Of a stretch of 16,531 nt of DNA, positions 7,079 through 13,770 are shown one piece after another. Where the stretch lies: NCBI GenBank assembly GCA_964551455.1, contig CAZKDA010000102.1, positions 1-16,531 on the forward strand, in the 5' to 3' direction. Every line of letters begins with the position of its first letter. Positions within the stretch are counted from its first letter, which is position 1. The notes beneath the pieces are model-generated. The model was given only the letters and a program-made list of their open reading frames with translations. It ran no database searches and was not told the DNA's origin. Position numbers and translations under genes: made by a program. This DNA comes from JAHDHW01 sp964551455. Lineage in GTDB: Bacteria; Bacteroidota; Bacteroidia; Chitinophagales; Saprospiraceae.

Positions 7079-7139
7079 ATTACTCGTGTCACTTATCTTT
7101 ATTGGCGCAAATACAATTTGTAGTCGACAATAAGAAAAA

Positions 7140-7589
7140 ATGAGACTTGTTAAGAGGCTTGGGATTGTTTTGTTAATTTTAGTCGGAGTAATTTGGTTTT
7201 ACACAAATTCATTGATTGGAGTTGATGAACAAGTAAAAAACTACTATGCAGAACTAAAGATAGAATTGAGACTAAATAATTACAATCCAAAAATATTTGC
7301 GATCAGTGGCAGAAGATGGCAACTCGATAATTATTTGTTAACCAAATTTGGAAGTGCATCATCGAAAAGTAAACATAAATTGGGTCAGGCAATTGACATA
7401 ATCGTTTTAGATGTAAACAATGACGGAAAACCTGACTCAAATGATGTTGATATAGTTTATCAAATTTTGGATAAGAAAATAATCAAAGACAAAGGCGGCC
7501 TTGGAACTTATAAAAATGAAAGCGGATTTTTCAATAAACAAATGATTCATTTTGACTGCCGGGAAACTAAAGCCAGATGGAACAGATAA
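7140..7589 (+). CDS. Membrane-anchored M15-family (YcbK/DUF882-like) peptidase with dockerin-like loop
   Basis: The protein has 149 residues with one N-terminal membrane segment (about 7-24) and the rest outside. SKSKHKLGQAIDI (75-87) is the SxHxxGxAxD zinc motif of peptidase family M15, giving ligands His79 and Asp86; IHFDCRETKARW supplies the third ligand, His137. The order 'viSGrR ... SxHxxGxAiD ... GGxGxY ... HxDxRxxxxRW' fits the M15_3/YcbK-like group, whose members trim peptidoglycan cross-links. Gln134 stands where VanX/VanY-type members have a catalytic Glu three residues before the His, another sign that it belongs with the YcbK-like group. Residues 91-102 (DVNNDGKPDSND) form an EF-hand/dockerin-like calcium loop inside the domain. 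The gene is AT-rich and stands alone next to a repeat, so it may be acquired. Confidence 0.85.
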   Translation: MRLVKRLGIVLLILVGVIWFYTNSLIGVDEQVKNYYAELKIELRLNNYNPKIFAISGRRWQLDNYLLTKFGSASSKSKHKLGQAIDIIVLDVNNDGKPDSNDVDIVYQILDKKIIKDKGGLGTYKNESGFFNKQMIHFDCRETKARWNR

Positions 7590-7706
7590 CATATACTGTC
7601 GACAAACAATAGCTAGCTATTCGTCTATGCTTGCATTCGCGTCGCACGTCGTAAAGCCAACCATTCTTTCCAAACCAAATCTTTGTGTCCTTTAGCATCA
7701 ACTCCA

Positions 7707-10700
7707 TCACCTAAGCAGCGTAACATCCCCCGAATACCTCCTGACATCTCCATTGATAAACTCCATTTCGAGTAAAAACACATAAACCCCAGAGTTGAGC
7801 AACTTCCCATTAAACCGGCCATCCCAACCAGTCGAATCATCACCAAATGGTAAATCCTTTCCTTCATAGACCATATCCCCCCAGCGATTAAAGATTCTCA
7901 TATAATTGATGTTCTGCACTTTTTGGGTTACAAAGGGACGAAAAACAGCATTTTCAACATTGCTGCTATTTGGAGCAAAAGCATTGGGAATGTAAAAAGG
8001 GAAATCGGTACTCACCAGAATAAACGTGGTATCATACGCAAAACAGCCAGAAGTGTCTTCAAGCATCACAAATAAATCACTGTTTGAAAGCGGGGAAACG
8101 GGTTGCTCAAATAAATTTCCTGCGGTCGTATCGGTCAGAATATGCGGCGGTGACCAGGTGATATTTGCAACAGCTTCTTCGCTGATAGAAGGCACTGCGT
8201 TTGCCAGGATCACGTCGCCATATAAGATTTTATTGGTGTCGGGTTCCAATGCTATCGTTACAAAAATCTGGTCAGGTTGGGAAATGATTATTGAATCCGT
8301 TCGGGCCACACAATTATTCTCATCGGTAACCGTAACGAGATAGGCGCCTGTTGATAAAGAGTCTATGCTGGAAATACCGTCCAAAGCGTCTTCATTCCAA
8401 TCATAATCCAGCATCCCCGTGCCGTTATTTACCGTAAGTTCAATGCTGCCGTCATTGCTTTCAAAACATTGCAGGTCATTGGCAAAAACTTCCAAAGAAA
8501 GCGCATCCGCCGGACTGTTTTCAATACATAGATCAAAATAACCCTCTGCTCCGGTTCCATCTGAAATCGCAATGTAGTAGGTAGTGCCTGCTTCTACACC
8601 CAGATGAACCGATAATTGACCACCCGAACCTGTGTCGCAGGCAAAGGGTATTGAAGAAGCATTGCCGGGACATTCCCCTTGAAAAACCGCCATGTGAGGT
8701 TGCGGCAGGTCTTCGCTTTCAATCACGATTTTTATACAATCCCAATCCGATTCGGGCGTGAAGGTGTACCACACGGTTGCATAAGGAAAATCAAAACATC
8801 CTCCCTCGCTTATTGGTCCAGGGCTGGCGGTGGCGCTACATCCCTGGGTGCAGACGGTATCCCGTTCAACATCCAGGAATATGGAGCCGAATGTAAGATC
8901 AGGATCACAAAAGTCATTCACGCCGCAACCTACTATTTTTGCGATAATCGCATCCTCTCCACCGTTATAGGAATCATCATAAGGACTGCCCTGGATCGGA
9001 AAATCATTGGAATAGGTTCCTCCTCCGATGAAGACACTACCGGCATCGTCAATGGCGAGGTCGAGCGCCCAGTCATTGTCAACACCTCCGAGGTAGGTCG
9101 ATTCTACCAGCGCGGAAAGGTCAAAAGTAAAGCGGGAAACAAAAATATCCCGTTTTCCATTATGGGTAGCGTCAAAGGCATTACCCGTCACGGGATAATC
9201 GGTTGAAAAGGTGATCCCAGTGATGAAAACATTTTCCGCTCTTTCAATGACCAAACCATAACAATTATCATCATCAGCGCCACCGATAAAGGTCGATGCC
9301 AGAATTTCAGACAGGTCATTATTTGTTTTTGTAATGATCGCATCATGGTTGCCATTAAAAACTTCGTCGTAAACACCGGTTGTCGATGGATATTCCAAAG
9401 AACCGGTATAACCTGCAATAAAAATATTTTGCGCCGAATCCACCGCTATGGCATGGCTTTCTTCAAAATTGCTACCCCCTATAAAAGTTGCGGCGGAAAG
9501 GACGGAAAGATTGTTATCAAATTTAGCTATAAAAATATCTCCTGAACCGTTATGGGTCGAATCATAAGGCATTCCGGCGGTCGGGAAATCATCGGAGTAA
9601 GTAAAACCGGAGATAAAAATATTCCCGGCATCATCGGCAACAATGGCATCCGCTCCTTCATCAGAACTTCCGCCAATGTATGTGGAAGCCAATAAAGCAG
9701 TGAGTCCGTTATTCAATTTTGAAACAAATACATCTTCAAAACCACCATTAAAAGTATTATCATAACCACCGATAGTGGGATAATCAGTCGATTCTGTTCT
9801 TCCGGTCACAAAAACATTCCCATCATTATCAAGGGTCAGATCATAGCCATAATCATCGTCTCCTCCGCCGATAAAAGTGGATACGATGATCGAAGAAAGG
9901 TCATTATCCAGTTTGCACACAAAAACATCGTTGCTGCCTCCATTATAAGTGTTGTCGTAAGCGGCACCTGCGATCGGGAAGTTCGTGGAGCCGGTAGCTC
10001 CCGTAATGATCACCTCACCTGTTGCGTCAACGACGATGGAAAGTCCGTTATCCCAACTACTGCCGCCAATAAAAGTGGATACCAATAAAGTGGAAAGGTC
10101 ATTGGTGAATTTCGACACATAAGCATCTTTTACGCCATTAAAACTCTCGCTGTAACTCCCCGCAGTGGTAGGAAAATTGTCAGACCAGGCATACCCGGTG
10201 ATAAAAACATTGCCGCTTTGGTCAACCGCAATTGCATTACCCCAATCATTGCCACCATCCCCAATAAAAGTGGAAGCGATAAGCGGATCGATGATCAATT
10301 CGTAATTCGGATCATAATCCTCCACGGCAAAAGAATAGGTGTTTTTTCTGGCTTTAATTATTTTGTATGCTGCTTTCGCTACATGCTTTTTACCTTTTAT
10401 CCATTGGTAAGCCACAGGCGCAGAATAGAATATTTCGCCGACAGGAGTATGTACCTCCAATTTGCCTTTTGGGGATAACTTTAGTTGCTCGGCGCCGTCT
10501 ATTTCGATTAATATGGACGCCGGGTCAATGTTGGGTTTTACATAAAACAGCTTTTCAACGTTATTGTTATGTGCCCTGAGTTTAAGGTCAATACCTTCCC
10601 ATGTTTCTCCCAGATTCAGCAGCTCATAAGCAGGCACATTCGTTTGCCAGGAAGATTTATCATTGCCGATAAAATAGTTGAAAAGGGTGGCATTTCTTTT

Positions 10701-11051
10701 CTCGCCGGAAGGGATTTCGAGATTACGCTTTTTTGTTTCCCCGACAAATCTTTCTTTTAACACATACCCGGAAGTGCTGTCAACAGGCAAAGCGTAAACA
10801 ATTTCCTGCGCTTTATTGATGATGATGTTTCCTGTGAAAGTATGCGCGACATACAAAATCTCCTCATCCCATTGCCCCGAGTTTTTTACCCAGGGTACCT
10901 TCGTCCCGGCAATGTCAGATTCCCGGCCTTTGGTGTCGGGCATGTTGCGCTCTTCCGCTGGATTTTTGAAATTATTCAAGTTGGAAAAATCGGCTGTTGC
11001 CTGAAGAAAAGATAAGGAAATAAGACAGGTGATTGTGAGAAATCTAATCAT
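7707..11051 (-). CDS. Secreted seven-bladed SBBP beta-propeller protein with gliding-motility type T9SS C-terminus
   Basis: The protein has 1114 residues. A signal peptide spans about 1-20. Residues 52-256 match the N-terminal domain common to SBBP proteins (DUF7948-like; VPWVKNSGQWDEEILYVAH). Seven SBBP repeats of about 66 residues follow (starts near 259, 325, 390, 456, 520, 586 and 650), each with S/ATF/YIGG, a GNVFITG-like strand and F/YNG.DA/IF; seven repeats fit one closed seven-bladed propeller. Residues 711-846 form a Cys-rich beta-sandwich. A SprB-type repeat (about 850-928) has NDGSIELTVNNGTG and STGAYLVTVTDENNC. The last 100 residues (FYIPNAFAPN, IFNRWGDMVYEG, GWDGRFNG, SGVYVFLLE) are the CHU/gliding-motility C-terminal domain, the type B T9SS signal. 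A surface or secreted adhesin or binding role is likely; no enzyme motif is seen. It is transcribed alone. Confidence 0.95.
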   Translation of the reverse strand: MIRFLTITCLISLSFLQATADFSNLNNFKNPAEERNMPDTKGRESDIAGTKVPWVKNSGQWDEEILYVAHTFTGNIIINKAQEIVYALPVDSTSGYVLKERFVGETKKRNLEIPSGEKRNATLFNYFIGNDKSSWQTNVPAYELLNLGETWEGIDLKLRAHNNNVEKLFYVKPNIDPASILIEIDGAEQLKLSPKGKLEVHTPVGEIFYSAPVAYQWIKGKKHVAKAAYKIIKARKNTYSFAVEDYDPNYELIIDPLIASTFIGDGGNDWGNAIAVDQSGNVFITGYAWSDNFPTTAGSYSESFNGVKDAYVSKFTNDLSTLLVSTFIGGSSWDNGLSIVVDATGEVIITGATGSTNFPIAGAAYDNTYNGGSNDVFVCKLDNDLSSIIVSTFIGGGDDDYGYDLTLDNDGNVFVTGRTESTDYPTIGGYDNTFNGGFEDVFVSKLNNGLTALLASTYIGGSSDEGADAIVADDAGNIFISGFTYSDDFPTAGMPYDSTHNGSGDIFIAKFDNNLSVLSAATFIGGSNFEESHAIAVDSAQNIFIAGYTGSLEYPSTTGVYDEVFNGNHDAIITKTNNDLSEILASTFIGGADDDNCYGLVIERAENVFITGITFSTDYPVTGNAFDATHNGKRDIFVSRFTFDLSALVESTYLGGVDNDWALDLAIDDAGSVFIGGGTYSNDFPIQGSPYDDSYNGGEDAIIAKIVGCGVNDFCDPDLTFGSIFLDVERDTVCTQGCSATASPGPISEGGCFDFPYATVWYTFTPESDWDCIKIVIESEDLPQPHMAVFQGECPGNASSIPFACDTGSGGQLSVHLGVEAGTTYYIAISDGTGAEGYFDLCIENSPADALSLEVFANDLQCFESNDGSIELTVNNGTGMLDYDWNEDALDGISSIDSLSTGAYLVTVTDENNCVARTDSIIISQPDQIFVTIALEPDTNKILYGDVILANAVPSISEEAVANITWSPPHILTDTTAGNLFEQPVSPLSNSDLFVMLEDTSGCFAYDTTFILVSTDFPFYIPNAFAPNSSNVENAVFRPFVTQKVQNINYMRIFNRWGDMVYEGKDLPFGDDSTGWDGRFNGKLLNSGVYVFLLEMEFINGDVRRYSGDVTLLR

Positions 11052-11297
11052 TTCCGGAAAAATATTTCAATGGGTGTTAAAAGGATTTATCTGTATTTTT
11101 ACTGGGATGTTTAGCTTTTTTGTTTTTTCTTCTGGCATAATGAAAAATTGGTTCTTTATATTTTATCAAATTGAAAAAATGTATATACAAGCTGAAATAT
11201 TAACATTCGGCATCTTTAAATTATGCCACTTCTCAAATAACTGATGGTACGCATTATATTTGATTGGATCGAAAAGAAATGATACCAACGGCATCAA

Positions 11298-11398
11298 ATA
11301 TTTATAGCTTATCGCAATGAGAGTTTTGTTCGATCCCGTCAGGATCGCAGATAGGGGGCGCTCATTTTTTCTATAAACATGAAATCCCTTCAGGATTT
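11298..11398. repeat. Intergenic palindromic repeat unit
   Basis: ATATTTATAG (11298-11307) and CTATAAACAT (11371-11380) are near-perfect inverted repeats. Two small hairpins of the same design lie at 11331-11347 (CGATCC, loop CGTCA, GGATCG) and 11382-11398 (AAATCC, loop CTTCA, GGATTT). Units combining ATATTTATAG with ATCC..GGAT hairpins recall dispersed intergenic repeats I know from Bacteroidota genomes; only one unit is present here, so family membership is from memory. Confidence 0.55.
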
Positions 11399-11428
11399 GA
11401 AAAATAAACTCTAAGTGATTTTATTTGG

Positions 11429-11543
11429 TTTGAGAAACTTGCAGGACAGATAGTGTGAGAGAATAGTTTCTTAAACCTCTTGCCCGGATATAAGATTTAA
11501 GATACTTAGCTTTTTTTCAATCCCCATTCACAAGTTTCTCAAA
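11429..11543. repeat. 13-bp perfect inverted repeat enclosing about 89 bp
   Basis: TTTGAGAAACTTG at 11429-11441 is the exact reverse complement of 11531-11543. The interior has no convincing open frame. It may be a small non-coding element or a large hairpin. The surrounding stretch upstream of the propeller gene (11052-11671) holds no gene I can support. Confidence 0.5.
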
Positions 11544-11579
11544 TCCGAAACCATATGAATTCATTTAGAATCAAGTTTT

Positions 11580-11645
11580 AGGCTACTAAGGCTCAAAGGC
11601 ACGAAGGTTCTACGGAAAGTCACCTTTACCGTTTACCGTTTCCTG
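11580..11645 (+). repeat. Adjacent short tandem arrays (8-bp AGGCnCnA, then 7-bp TTTACCG)
   Basis: Degenerate 8-bp units occupy 11580-11620 (AGGCTCAA, AGGCACGA, AGGTTCTA and relatives). After four bases, TTTACCG occurs twice exactly at 11625-11638, and a third, altered unit TTTCCTG follows to 11645. They sit just downstream of the four-helix-bundle gene, before its duplicated terminator sequence. Confidence 0.55.
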
Positions 11646-11671
11646 TTAACTATTCACGCCTAAAAAAAATT

Positions 11672-11771
11672 TACTTCGATGGATTTCAGAGGGAGTGTGA
11701 GTGTGAGAGCGAAGAAAAAACAGAGTAGAGTTCATCGCTTTCGCTTTTCACTCTCACTCTGTTTTTGTAGC
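11672..11771 (-). repeat. 100-bp direct repeat, copy 1 (downstream of four-helix gene)
   Basis: It aligns without gaps to 12133-12232 with four differences in 100 bases; the offset is 461. It contains a bidirectional hairpin terminator: CAGAGTAGAGT (11721-11731) pairs with ACTCTCACTCTG (11750-11761) with one bulged base, flanked by six As on the left (six Us on the minus strand) and five Ts on the right. It therefore terminates the four-helix-bundle gene transcript. Confidence 0.9.
11715..11766 (-). terminator. Terminator of the four-helix-bundle gene (duplicated copy)
   Basis: This is the hairpin and U-tract inside repeat copy 1. Its sixth base pair is T-A, where the copy beside tRNA-Glu has C-G, so the stem is preserved despite the change. 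Confidence 0.75.
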
Positions 11772-11785
11772 TGAAAGTTGCTTAA

Positions 11786-12130
11786 CTATTGCAAGTTTTT
11801 GATCATGGCGAAAATAATTTTTGAGAGTTCTTCCGCATCGTCGTAGAATGAGCAGAATTTGTTTTTATCTAGTTCACCCTCATCATTCAAAACATCCAGA
11901 ATAGCAACACACTCGAATACCGAACTTCTTGCAATAACAAAGAAGTTCTTTCTATCTGCTTTGCTAAATCTTCCGGAACCCTCAGCCAAATTTAAGACGA
12001 TACTGAAGGATGCTCTTCTCAATTGATCCTTTGTAGTGGGATCAAGTTTGGTTTCTTTAATGAATTGACGAATACCTGAGTTGAAAGTCTTTGCTTTCTT
12101 GTAAACTTCAAGTTTTTCGAAATCAAACAT
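11786..12130 (-). CDS. Four-helix-bundle protein of the S23/IVP family (first copy)
   Basis: The protein has 114 residues when started at MFDFEKLEVYKKA (ATG at 12130). A longer frame reaches upstream to 12196, but the extra 22 residues are encoded by the 100-bp repeat and have no counterpart in the family, so the shorter start is chosen. The family pattern is clear: FEKLEVYKKA (4-13), DQLRRASFSIVLNLAEGSGR (35-54), FFVIARSSVFECVAILD (63-79). Proteins of this family were first found encoded by intervening sequences in 23S rRNA genes and are common as scattered single genes in Bacteroidota; they form small helical oligomers and their function is unknown. The gene is enclosed between two copies of the tRNA-Glu terminator sequence, so it looks like an insertion at the tRNA locus. 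Confidence 0.92.
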   Translation of the reverse strand: MFDFEKLEVYKKAKTFNSGIRQFIKETKLDPTTKDQLRRASFSIVLNLAEGSGRFSKADRKNFFVIARSSVFECVAILDVLNDEGELDKNKFCSFYDDAEELSKIIFAMIKNLQ

Positions 12131-12132
12131 GA

Positions 12133-12232
12133 TACTTCGATGGATTTCAGAGGGAGAGTGAGTGTGAGAGCGAAGAAAAAACAGAGCAGAGTTCATCGCT
12201 TTCGCTCTTCACTCTCGCTCTGTTTTTGTAGC
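12133..12232 (-). repeat. 100-bp direct repeat, copy 2 (overlaps 3' end of tRNA-Glu)
   Basis: It is 96% identical to 11672-11771. It includes the last four bases of the tRNA gene (GCTA on the minus strand), the terminator hairpin, and a run of purine-rich 6-bp units (GAGTGT, GAGAGC and the like). It ends two bases before the start codon of the four-helix gene, so that gene's start sits immediately at the repeat edge. Confidence 0.9.
12176..12227 (-). terminator. Terminator of tRNA-Glu, bidirectional
   Basis: CAGAGCAGAGT (12182-12192) pairs with ACTCTCGCTCTG (12211-12222) with one bulge. Six As to the left give a U-tract on the minus strand, directly after the tRNA; five Ts on the right allow plus-strand termination. 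Confidence 0.8.
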
Positions 12233-12300
12233 CCGTAGGGGAATCGAACCCCTCTTACCAGGATGAAAACCTGGCGTCCTAGCCGATAGACGAACGGGCC
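12229..12300 (-). tRNA. tRNA-Glu (anticodon TTC)
   Basis: This is a 72-base cloverleaf. The acceptor stem GGCCCGT pairs with ACGGGCT, with a G-U first pair; the anticodon stem CCAGG/CCTGG holds the loop TTTTCAT with anticodon TTC; the T arm is AGGGGTTCGATTCCCCT. The discriminator base is A. The 3' CCA is not encoded (CAA follows), so it must be added after transcription. A promoter lies about 110 bases upstream on the same strand. Confidence 0.96.
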
Positions 12301-12418
12301 GGATCGGATTGTGCGTAATGCTTCGGGGATTACCTTCAGCATAACGGACAATCAGCGGTTTTCGTTCGACGCAAGTCAGCTGGATCTTTACAAACGAGCC
12401 TTTCTTTAAAAAGCGTTG

Positions 12419-12448
12419 CAAATATAATCGCTTTCCACGAATTTCAAA
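12419..12448 (-). promoter_or_regulatory. Promoter for tRNA-Glu
   Basis: On the minus strand TTTG (12448-12445) is followed after 18 bases by TATATTTG (12426-12419), an exact match to the Bacteroidota -33/-7 pattern. The start would be near 12412, leaving a leader of about 110 bases before the tRNA. Confidence 0.7.
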
Positions 12449-12498
12449 ACTCCCTCAAAAAAAAATGCGCTTTTCCCCGACTGGATTAAACATTCGCA

Positions 12499-12529
12499 TT
12501 TGCCTTTCGTTCCATGATTGATATTGTTG
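12499..12529 (+). promoter_or_regulatory. Probable promoter of gap
   Basis: TTTG (12499-12502) is followed after 19 bases by TATTGTTG (12522-12529), one mismatch from TAnnTTTG. The spacing is right and the leader to the gap ATG would be about 45 bases. It is back to back with the tRNA promoter. Confidence 0.5.
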
Positions 12530-12580
12530 TTATTATTTCAAAACATGCCCTCTAATTTTTAAAACCCTAATATTTATAAA

Positions 12581-13624
12581 ATGACAAAAAGAATTGCAAT
12601 CAACGGTTTCGGACGGATCGGACGCCTAACGCTTCGAAACCTGCTAAAGAATAAAGACGTCGAGGTAGTGGCCATCAACGATCTGACGGATACCGCCACC
12701 CTCGCTCACCTTTTTAAATACGATTCTTCGCAGGGGATGTATCCCGGAAAAGTCGAGGCGAACAACGGCCATATCATTATCGGAAACAAAAAGATCATGT
12801 CGATCTCCGAGCGCGACCCGGCTAAGCTGCCCTGGAAAAAGCTGAAGGTCGATATCGTGCTGGAATGCACCGGTGTTTTCCGCACGGCGGAGGATGCCGG
12901 AAAGCATATCGAGGCAGGAGCAAAACGCGTGGTGATCTCGGCGCCCGGCAGCGGAGCCAATATCCAAACCATTGTACTGGGGGTGAACGATGAGCAGATC
13001 GACCCCGAACAAACCATCTATTCCAATGCTTCCTGCACCACCAATTGTCTCGCTCCCCTGGTGAAGATCATCGATGAAAATTTCGGATTCGTTCAGGGTA
13101 ACATGACGACGACCCACGCTTACACCGCCGACCAAAATATCCAGGACGGCCCGCACAAAGATTTGCGAAGGGCACGGGCAGCAGCTTTCAATATCGTCCC
13201 AACGAGCACGGGCGCTGCATCTGCATTGGCAAAAGTTTACCCGAAAGTGAAAGGCAAAGTTTCTGCAATGGCAGTCAGGGTACCTGTGATCACGGGTTCT
13301 TTGATCGAATTGGATGTGATGGTGGAAAAGGCGGCGAGCGCTGAAGCGATCAACAAAAAATTCAAAAGCGCAGCAAGCGGAAAGATGAAAGGGATCGTGG
13401 AATATTCCGAAGCGCACCTGGTATCTTCCGATATCATTGGCAATACGTCTTCCGCGGTGTTCGACAGCCTGCTCACAGAATCGAGCGGAAACCTCATCAA
13501 GATTATTGGCTGGTACGACAACGAGGCCGGATATTCCGCGCGATTGGCTGACGTGGCCGTCAAAATAGCAAAATTGCCGGCTCCCAAAAAATCAAAGAGC
13601 GGTAAGCTGGAAACCATAGCCTGA
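12581..13624 (+). CDS. gap: Glyceraldehyde-3-phosphate dehydrogenase, phosphorylating
   Basis: The enzyme oxidises and phosphorylates glyceraldehyde 3-phosphate to 1,3-bisphosphoglycerate in glycolysis, with NAD as cofactor, in the cytoplasm. It has 347 residues, slightly longer than the usual 330-340 because of a Lys-rich C-terminal tail (PKKSKSGKLETIA). INGFGRIGR (7-15) is the nucleotide loop; Asp34 in NDLTD fits NAD preference. The active site is SNASCTTNCLAP with Cys152, and His179 is in THAYT. RRARAAAFNIVPTSTGAA and WYDNEAGYS are intact. It is followed by pgk, next enzyme of the pathway, but a terminator and a separate promoter lie between them, so the two are adjacent units rather than a tight operon. 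Confidence 0.98.
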   Translation: MTKRIAINGFGRIGRLTLRNLLKNKDVEVVAINDLTDTATLAHLFKYDSSQGMYPGKVEANNGHIIIGNKKIMSISERDPAKLPWKKLKVDIVLECTGVFRTAEDAGKHIEAGAKRVVISAPGSGANIQTIVLGVNDEQIDPEQTIYSNASCTTNCLAPLVKIIDENFGFVQGNMTTTHAYTADQNIQDGPHKDLRRARAAAFNIVPTSTGAASALAKVYPKVKGKVSAMAVRVPVITGSLIELDVMVEKAASAEAINKKFKSAASGKMKGIVEYSEAHLVSSDIIGNTSSAVFDSLLTESSGNLIKIIGWYDNEAGYSARLADVAVKIAKLPAPKKSKSGKLETIA

Positions 13625-13640
13625 ATAGGTTAAGGGTTTC

Positions 13641-13666
13641 TTTTGTGGTTTAAAAAGACCACAAAA
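13641..13666. other. Hairpin downstream of gap
   Basis: TTTTGTGGT (13641-13649) pairs perfectly with ACCACAAAA (13658-13666) around an 8-base loop. No T-run follows it, so it is not itself a classic terminator; it may protect the mRNA end. Confidence 0.5.
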
Positions 13667-13677
13667 AATATCAATGG

Positions 13678-13707
13678 AAAACACTGCTGGAATTCAGCGG
13701 TGTTTTT
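13678..13707 (+). terminator. Intrinsic terminator of gap
   Basis: AAAACACTGCTG (13678-13689) pairs with CAGCGGTGTTTT (13695-13706) with one G-U pair around a 5-base loop. The stem ends in a run of five Ts (13703-13707). Confidence 0.8.
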
Positions 13708-13708
13708 C

Positions 13709-13716
13709 TATTTTTG
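13709..13716 (+). promoter_or_regulatory. -7 box of a probable pgk promoter
   Basis: TATTTTTG matches TAnnTTTG exactly and lies right after the gap terminator, 54 bases before the pgk start. No good TTTG box is visible at the expected distance upstream, so the call rests on the -7 box and its position. Confidence 0.45.
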
Positions 13717-13770
13717 TGCGCAGCCACAACCGGCCATTCATATCTTTTTGCTCATTCAATTTTTGAAACT

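Noticed and set aside
7625..7867. Minus-strand frame overlapping the end of the propeller gene
   Set aside because: It is mostly in another frame of the conserved T9SS C-terminal domain; the short part beyond the stop has no recognisable domain.
12131..12196. N-terminal extension of the first four-helix-bundle protein (start at 12196)
   Set aside because: The extra 22 residues come from the 100-bp repeat, and the family N-terminus FEKLEVYKKA begins right after the ATG at 12130.
12209..12421. 70-residue minus-strand open frame
   Set aside because: It runs through the tRNA-Glu gene and its leader, so it is a chance frame.
13714..13770. Longer start for pgk from a TTG
   Set aside because: The upstream part overlaps the -7 promoter box and adds residues that known phosphoglycerate kinases lack.
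13625..13770. Riboswitch between gap and pgk
   Set aside because: The sequence is explained by a simple hairpin, a terminator and a -7 box; no conserved aptamer core is recognisable.
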